A model generated the notes under the pieces. It ran no database searches and was not told where the DNA came from. It saw only the letters and a list, made by a program, of their open reading frames with translations. A program made the position numbers and the translations under genes. DNA of 64,000 bases, taken from positions 434,001-498,000 of the forward strand of contig JALJCO010003469.1 in assembly GCA_023101725.1 (NCBI GenBank). The letters are read 5' to 3'. Below are positions 58,329 through 64,000 of this stretch, piece by piece. Source of the DNA: Atherinomorus stipes (taxonomy: Eukaryota > Chordata > Actinopteri > Atheriniformes > Atherinidae). Numbering within the stretch: position 1 is the first letter of the stretch; each line of letters starts with the position of its first letter.

Positions 58329-59111
58329 ATGTAGTGCATAGGTTGGCGGAGGCCTGACACCTCTTCGGACCCCTCATGCATACTGTTGTGAACGCAGTGA
58401 CGTGGAAGTATTTCGTTTTGGTTGGTCAGTGTGATTATGTGTCTCCAGATGTTTGGATCTTGTTGCTGGATGAATGCATGTTGGCCACTATTGTTGCTTT
58501 AAAACAGGAAATACTTGTCAGAGCTGAAGCGAACCATAAAAAAAACCAAACAAACAAACAAACAAAAAACACACACACAAAAAAAACAAACTCCGTCTTG
58601 TGGAGTTTAGGGTTAATGGCTCTACTGCCACGAGGAGATCTGGAAAAGAAACTGCAACACAATGTTGTAACCCTACACTCGAGTAAAAACAAACGCTGCA
58701 TCTGCATCTGCATCAGCTACCTGTGCCTGATGTGACACAGATGTGAGTATAAATTCAGCTTAAGGTTGTAGTTTACCTCTGTCTGAGAGTCCCAGGGTGG
58801 TATTGTTGGGACATTATCAATCTATACCAAACGTTAACTTATTTCCCATGTGCCCTTGCCACCTTTACAATCCAGCTGCAACATGATGGTATAGTTGTCT
58901 GACAGTGTGGGGTCCTGTCACTATGCCTCCGATTGATCACGCGCCCTGGCTACTTGGCCACAGGGATATGCCTTTGGCTGAATGGTCAGCATGCATGACT
59001 CTCACCCGGGAGTCTGGGGATGAAATGCTGCCTGGGCCTCACTTTGCCACAGTTGCATAACTGGAAATGAAGAAAAAGAATGTACGCATGTAAATAGTTT
59101 CTGTTGTGCGT
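58329..59111. other. Intergenic, no gene recognised
   Basis: Contains CAAA and CA-rich low complexity (58540-58590). The tRNA-like stretch near 58975-59035 is discussed under rejected items. Confidence 0.5.
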
Positions 59112-59311
59112 GTGATTCAATGCCAACATTTTTTCTCCTGGAAGCCAAGACTTCAGAGAATGATACGGCAGGTGAGAAAATGCTTGGTCACTGCTGATCT
59201 GTGTGTTATTTATACAAAGTACTGATTGTAATAAATTCAGTTTTCTTGGTTTGGTTGGCCTTTATGGCGCTATATCTGTTGATACATTCCTTTCCCATAG
59301 CCTCATGAGAC
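59112..59311 (+). repeat. Dispersed repeat family R1, copy D
   Basis: Collinear with copies A and C: ATTCAATGCC, GAAGCCAAGACTTCAGAGAA, GGTGAGAAAATGCTTGGTCA, CTGATCTGTGTGTTATTTAT, TTTTCTTGGTTTGGTTGGCC, GCTATATCTGTTGATACATT, CATAGCCTCATGAGACTG. Confidence 0.72.
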
Positions 59312-60000
59312 TGCCTTAAAATTAAAGAAATGAACAATACCTCATTCATCGCAGGTGGCTAAATTCAATTTAGCAGAATTGTTAAAAAAGAATTGGCAGA
59401 AGAAAACGGTGACTTGTTCCAGAGGGGGATGACTGCTGGCAGGAATAATCTCCGGTTCCTCGCTGTTTCTGTGTTGTGCCAAGGATGTGAGGAATCTTCC
59501 ACTATTCTCAGTAGTTAGTTCAAAAACTTCTGGCATTTCAAAGGTTAAAATGAGTTTGTGGTCAGATGTGGTTTTAGGGTCTGGGTTAAAAATCAGGATA
59601 TAGTTAGGTTTGATGGCAATGTTAGGGTCAGTTGTGATGGTTAAGGTGAGGGTCCCCATGGCAACATAAACCAGACGTGTGTGTTTTGTTGAAGTGTAAA
59701 ACAGGGTTTATACTTGAGTGGTTCAGAGCTCCAGGAGTAAGTTGATGTTGGTGGACAGATAAGGGTCTCTTCAGACAAAGATGCCCTTTGTGAGCCAAGA
59801 CTTTTCACAGCCACTGAAAGATGATCTGTCAGCTTTCTCCTACAGCAGCATAGAAAGCCTGTCCCATGATGAAAAGCATGTCCTGAACCGAGTCAAAGTG
59901 GCTCCAGATCTATGTAGACCTGCAGAATCACTGCACATTAAAGACCAGGACCTAGCTGTTAAAAGAGGATGAGAAGAACTAGTTCCTCCCTCACCAGCAG
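59312..60000. other. Intergenic, no gene recognised
   Basis: 59535-59660 has loosely repeated TTAGGGT/GGTTAAGG-like words. No exon was found; frames at 59342-59659 and 59781-59972 look fortuitous. Confidence 0.5.
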
Positions 60001-60004
60001 TTTC

Positions 60005-60255
60005 AATTCAATTGAGCTTTATTTATACAGCCCTAGTTCACAAAGGCAAGGTAGGCTTATTTGCACACTAAAAACTCCTGCTGGGTTAAAAAGGGACCAA
60101 CTAATTTCTGGTTTACCTTGACCCAGAATTTTTTTTTTTGTAACCCAACTTTCAGGTTGAATATTTGACCCATAAGTTGGGTTATATTGACTACTTGGGT
60201 TATTTTAACCCATAAGTTGGGTCAACAACCCAACTTCTGGGTTATACCAAGTGGG
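60005..60255. repeat. Composite repeat with AACCCAACTT/AAGTTGGGTT inverted blocks
   Basis: Begins with a TTCAATTCAATTGAGCTTTATTTATAC motif split across the left edge, then several GGGTTA/TAACCC and AAGTTGGGTT/AACCCAACTT blocks. 60205-60248 folds as TAACCCATAAGTTGGG against CCCAACTTCTGGGTTA. Likely MITE-derived. Confidence 0.55.
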
Positions 60256-60439
60256 ATACAACCTTGTAAGAAATAAAAGAAATACAAGCTTACAATAAGT
60301 CGTTAGAAGCTTATAAACACTCTCTGATGCAGCTGCGGTGTTAGCAATGTATCTTTATAATTTTACATATATAAACTTATACCAGCTTAACAACCATAAA
60401 CTTGGAAAGCTTTGGAAACAGAACTGGCAGTAAACTTAC

Positions 60440-60766
60440 CACTGACAAAGTAAATCCTGAATGAAATGTCTGAAACTATGTGTGCATGTGGGGGAGCCGC
60501 AGGTCCGATGGGAGGGAGGAGGAGAGGAGAAAAAGTCTGGTCCGACCGCCGCCAGCGTTTTGAAAAGTATCCCAGAGACTCCCAGTAATGAAAAGTGTCT
60601 GCTCACACTGAAGAGTATTTTTCTGCCAGCATGGCAGCATAAACACATCGAGTCACGTGACGTCAGGTATTGGGTTCTGTCGGGAGCGAGTATTTCAATA
60701 GTACAGGTACCGCAAAATTAGCCAGTATCGGAGCGAGTACCTATACTGGCATCGATATGGGGACAT
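60440..60766. mobile_element. hAT-type element fragment, right end
   Basis: Ends GCATCGATATGGGGACATCCCTGA, matching the TAGGGATGTCCCGATA-type terminus, with GTACC/GGTAC and TATCGGAG motifs inside. No matching left terminus was found upstream. Confidence 0.5.
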
Positions 60767-60961
60767 CCCTGATCATTATGTTTTGGTAATTTTCGCTATG
60801 GCTGATTCAAACACCAAACATTACTATAGACACCACACCAGGGTTCAGAGCAGTAATTTAGCACAACCTGATCTTACAGAAATACCTGAAAAAAACACAA
60901 GGTCAACACTTGTTTACATGTTCCCAGCCGGGAGGATGGATATCAGGGCAACATTAAGTCA

Positions 60962-62135
60962 GTGGGTACGTTGACATGGAGACTTTTTTCCCTTTCGGTA
61001 CAAAATCATTCTGATTGAGGATTTCAGGGCAGCTGTTTACCTTGGAACTAATTCATTCCGATCTGACGTGTACATGCGCCAAAATTTATTCAGAATAATC
61101 CAGTCTGACATGTGCAAAATCATGTTACATCACGTTATTTATTAACGACGGAGGTCTACAAACAGCTGATCATCACGGTTGTTGTGGTTTCTGCACGACT
61201 TTATTCCAGCAGCAGCTGATACTCATTAACTCCTGCTGCTGACAACTAAGAGAAAGGCGTATAGACAGCTTTTGAGTAGAAAACAAACTTTCTATTGCCG
61301 TCCAGGGAATTATTAACCTGACTCCGCCAGATTGGATATGCGGAGCAAATCCATCTGGGAACCATCCGTTAGAGTAGTTTTGGGAAGGGGCAAAAATACT
61401 GGTTAGCTGATTGGATAAGGCATCTGTCTATCATCGCCTATGTTGGTGATAGACGGGACAAATCAACCAATCAAATCATGGAAGCATACGACCTACTAAC
61501 AAAGTGACGACAAAAACACAAGCAAAAACATATTTTCTTTTGAGAAAAGCCTCCAGAGCAGTGTTTTGTTCTCCTTCCAGTGAAGAAGTACTCTGTAATT
61601 CCGATAAAACTTGAGCGATAGCCATGCTGACGCTAATTTCGTCCGCTGAAGCCGCCACGTTGTTTAGACTGAACTGTCGCTTCTCGTTGTGTCACACCTC
61701 AACCCGCCTCAAAGCCAACACTGATTGGATGTTCATTTGGTGAATTGCTCCAAATTCTCTTCAAAGGAAAGAAGCCAGACTGATCTGCAAATGAAAACCT
61801 GAAGCTCACGAGATCAGGATGGTCTCACGAGGCTAGGGAGTTATGTTGTTCACCGCCATCTGTCAAAGTGAGGAAACGCCACTTGTTGCACGTTGACGTC
61901 TTGTCGAAGCATGCGCTGAAAGAGACTTTCCAATTCAGCGTTTACATGATACCCCGTTCGGTTTGGAGAAAGGAATATCCTACCCCTGTGAAGCCGAATG
62001 AAAATTAATTTGGTTCAGCACTTTTCATTCAGAAAGAGGTGTTTACATGGATCATTTTAATTTCGAAAGAGCTTTTAAACCGAAAGCAATCGGTATTTTT
62101 GGGTCCATGTAGACCAAGCTAGTGGTAGAGCTTTG
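60962..62135. mobile_element. Probable DNA-transposon relic, composite
   Basis: Left TGGGTACGTTGACATGGAGA mirrors right GGGTCCATGTAGACCAAGCT loosely. Both ends carry GTTTACATG/CATGTAAAC-type and TTTCGGT motifs seen in a class of fish non-autonomous elements. A second element, about 61316-61838 (AACCTGACTCCGCCAGATTG ... GGTCTCACGAGGCTA), appears nested inside. Boundaries and superfamily are uncertain. Confidence 0.5.
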
Positions 62136-62140
62136 TCGTG

Positions 62141-62179
62141 GTTTCTTTTTGTTGTGCAGACAGCACAACAAAAAGAAAC
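62141..62179. repeat. Perfect 17-bp hairpin
   Basis: GTTTCTTTTTGTTGTGC (62141-62157) pairs perfectly with 62163-62179 across the loop AGACA. No T-run follows in the sense expected of a terminator, and this is eukaryotic DNA. Confidence 0.85.
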
Positions 62180-62669
62180 TTTGTTTTCTCAAAATAAGAT
62201 GATTAAAGGATAACTTTCTTTTTTTTTCAATCTGGACCTTATTTCTAGGAGTATGTGCATTTACTCACAGGTAAAGTTTCTGCATCACTTTGAGTCCTTT
62301 GGAAGTTATTACGTTTACTCGCCCATCGGTGGACATCCTGTAAAATGGCGGAGACAGGGCAGCCACTATATAAGACATTATCTTCAGTAAAATTTCTTAA
62401 TTTCATCAATGCTTTAAAGGGACTTGAGGCAAGATTAAGAAACGAAACTCGCGACTGCTGCGACTGGCGCTTCAGGTAACTGCAGCCACGAGCCAAGCTG
62501 TCATGGGAGCACAAACTGAAGCTATAATGTTGTTTACTAACCATTTTCTTCGTAGTTACACTTTTTAGTGTCTTTCAGTTGATCTGGATCATTTGCTGAC
62601 GGCAGAAGAATCCATAACTATCGCTTACAGTGTTTGAATGTACCGCGACCATCTTCTTCCTGTATCAAA

Positions 62670-62707
62670 CCTGCAGATGTAGCGTCATTTGACGTCACAT
62701 CTGCAGG
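62670..62707. promoter_or_regulatory. Inverted repeat containing a consensus CRE
   Basis: Arms 62670-62687 and 62690-62707 match at 16 of 18 positions (CCTGCAGATGT...CGTCA). TGACGTCA at 62690-62697 is the palindromic cAMP-response element. No gene is attached to it in the window. Confidence 0.5.
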
Positions 62708-63319
62708 GCAGCGCGGGGAATTTGGACACCGAATTGCAGCGCATTTTGCAGCACACAGCTTGTTCAAGGCAACAGAGAAAAACGTGGGTGGAAACGTTAT
62801 TTTTGGTATTTAGCGCTTCATCACCCATTAATGTTAAAAAAATGGACATGCATGATTGTTTTTTTTCTAAATTCCTGCCTCTAGTCCCTTTTAGTAGAAT
62901 GAATGAATGAATGAGTACTATTGTCCTGTGAGTTCAGAGTTTCGAAAATTGCTTTTTTAGCGAACTCCTCTTCTCAGTTTTACTACGGAAGCACGCATCG
63001 TCAATGTGCGGCTGGAATGCCCCTTGGATCCAGAGGTGGTGGGAAAGATGATAATGGTTCTCATCCCTGTTGAAAGATAGACCCCCTCTTCGCATCCCTC
63101 CAACAAATGGCAGCCCTGCAGAGCTCCTTCAGAAACAGCCTGCTGCACCTAAACCATGAAGGAGCTATCAAAGTCCTTGATTCCTGTACTGGAAACCAGC
63201 ACTGCCCCTCGTAGACCACAAACACACTCAATCAAAGCCAATATTTCATTAATGCACATATTTATTTTAATTCATTTTTATCATTCTTATTGACAACAAC
63301 AAGCCCCCTCCAGAAACCA
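62708..63319. other. No gene recognised
   Basis: A short GAATGAATGAATGAATGA run lies near 62899-62915. The 63-codon minus-strand frame at 62957-63148 shows no family signature. Confidence 0.5.
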
Positions 63320-63475
63320 GGTTTTCTATGTGTGGGTTCTCTCCCGGCTTCCTCCCACAGACCACAGATATGAATGTTAGGCTTCAAAATTTCTCTGAGC
63401 ATGAGCCTGACTGGATGTTTGTCTCTGTGTCGGTTCTGTGATGGGCTAGGGAAAGCTCCAGCCTTCTCTCAACCT
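63320..63475 (+). repeat. Teleost dispersed repeat fragment (5' half of the 13855 family)
   Basis: Contains GTGTGGGTTCTCTCCCGGCT, TCCTCCCACAGACCAC and TGTGATGGGCTAGGGAAAGC, collinear with the common fish repeat. Confidence 0.65.
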
Positions 63476-64000
63476 TGCGTTTGAATAATCTGTTATCTAA
63501 CAAGATAAATGATCCCGTCACAAGAAAATGATTTTAAAAACAGTTGCGCTGCTTCCATACCAACACAGCCAGACGCAATATTTCTTGTTTTGTTCTCTTT
63601 AAACCGCCCTTTGTCTGGTCTTCGGTATTGTTTTCTTTTAAATTTTGTCTGAAAATATTTCACAGCTAGTTAACTGTGCTCAACCACCTGTGTTCGGTGG
63701 AATTTTCAACAGGCATGGACATAAAAAGCCCTTATTTGAGTTGCCAAATGCATTGATGCATTGAGTCTGGAACAAACATTCACGCTATCTTCCAGATATA
63801 CTCTGTAAGCAATAGCACAGAATATAAACATGCACATACAGGCTATGTATGTGTTGTGATCTTCATGTGATGAAGCCTTTGGACCTGCTGAGATGCTCTA
63901 AGTTTAGAATAAAGAAAACACTTGCAGGCCTTTGGACACATACGCGCACTGTAACTTTGCTGCTATGCAGAAATGAACAAAATGTCCATGTAATGAGTTC
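63476..64000. other. No feature recognised
   Basis: AT-rich terminal sequence without exon or repeat signature. Confidence 0.5.

Noticed and set aside
58970..59040. tRNA-like stretch (TGGCTGAATGGTCAGCATG ... GGGATGAAATGC)
   Set aside because: The box B consensus is broken and no acceptor or T-stem pairing could be made. At best it is an old tRNA-derived SINE head.
59535..59660. Telomere-like TTAGGGT words
   Set aside because: Spacing is irregular and the words are mixed with GGTTAAGG and GTTTGGTT. It is a common type of degenerate fish repeat, not an interstitial telomere array.

Overview
The window reads as teleost (probably percomorph) chromosomal DNA. The evidence is a vertebrate ephrin-B2 gene with fish-like introns, a partial ARGLU1 gene, and fish-typical transposons: Rex3/RTE and L2-type LINEs, Tc1-like elements, hAT-type MITEs and many microsatellites. 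I see no bacterial or viral genes. The gene order arglu1 then efnb2, both on the + strand, matches the linkage of ARGLU1 and EFNB2 on human chromosome 13q.

Layout. 1-6.5 kb: the last two coding exons of arglu1 (1726-1809 and 5195-5359) and its 3' UTR; the last intron carries two hAT-type elements. 6.5-16.3 kb: intergenic, with a third hAT-type element, a Tc1-like element split by an L2 LINE (7874-10968), a Rex3 fragment and a LINE 3' end. 16.3-42.2 kb: efnb2, with a CCAAT/GC-box promoter, a leader with upstream reading frames, five coding exons (17077-17189, 24279-24562, 33873-33965, 36620-36730, 38357-38766) encoding 336 residues, and a 3' UTR of about 3 kb. All splice junctions are GT-AG and the exons join in frame. 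Intron 2 holds a 3.1-kb minisatellite with a 20-bp unit (25913-28990). 42.2-64 kb: no host gene recognised. This part is a mosaic of minisatellites, MITEs, a long imperfect hairpin (45233-45500), a Tc1-like element split by Rex3 (53724-54831), a 1.23-kb hAT-type element with a perfect 8-bp target duplication (57091-58320) and other repeat debris.

How it works together. arglu1 encodes a nuclear splicing and transcription cofactor. efnb2 encodes a transmembrane Eph-receptor ligand. Nothing seen links their functions; they are simply neighbours. Most of the remaining sequence is transposon-derived or simple repeat, and the longest open reading frames are artefacts of the 20-bp minisatellite.

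No clearly new biological system is visible. The best leads are the three-frame-open minisatellite, a four-copy repeat family I cannot name, the long hairpin that pairs without interruption only in minus-strand RNA, and the nested insertions whose junctions can be read directly.
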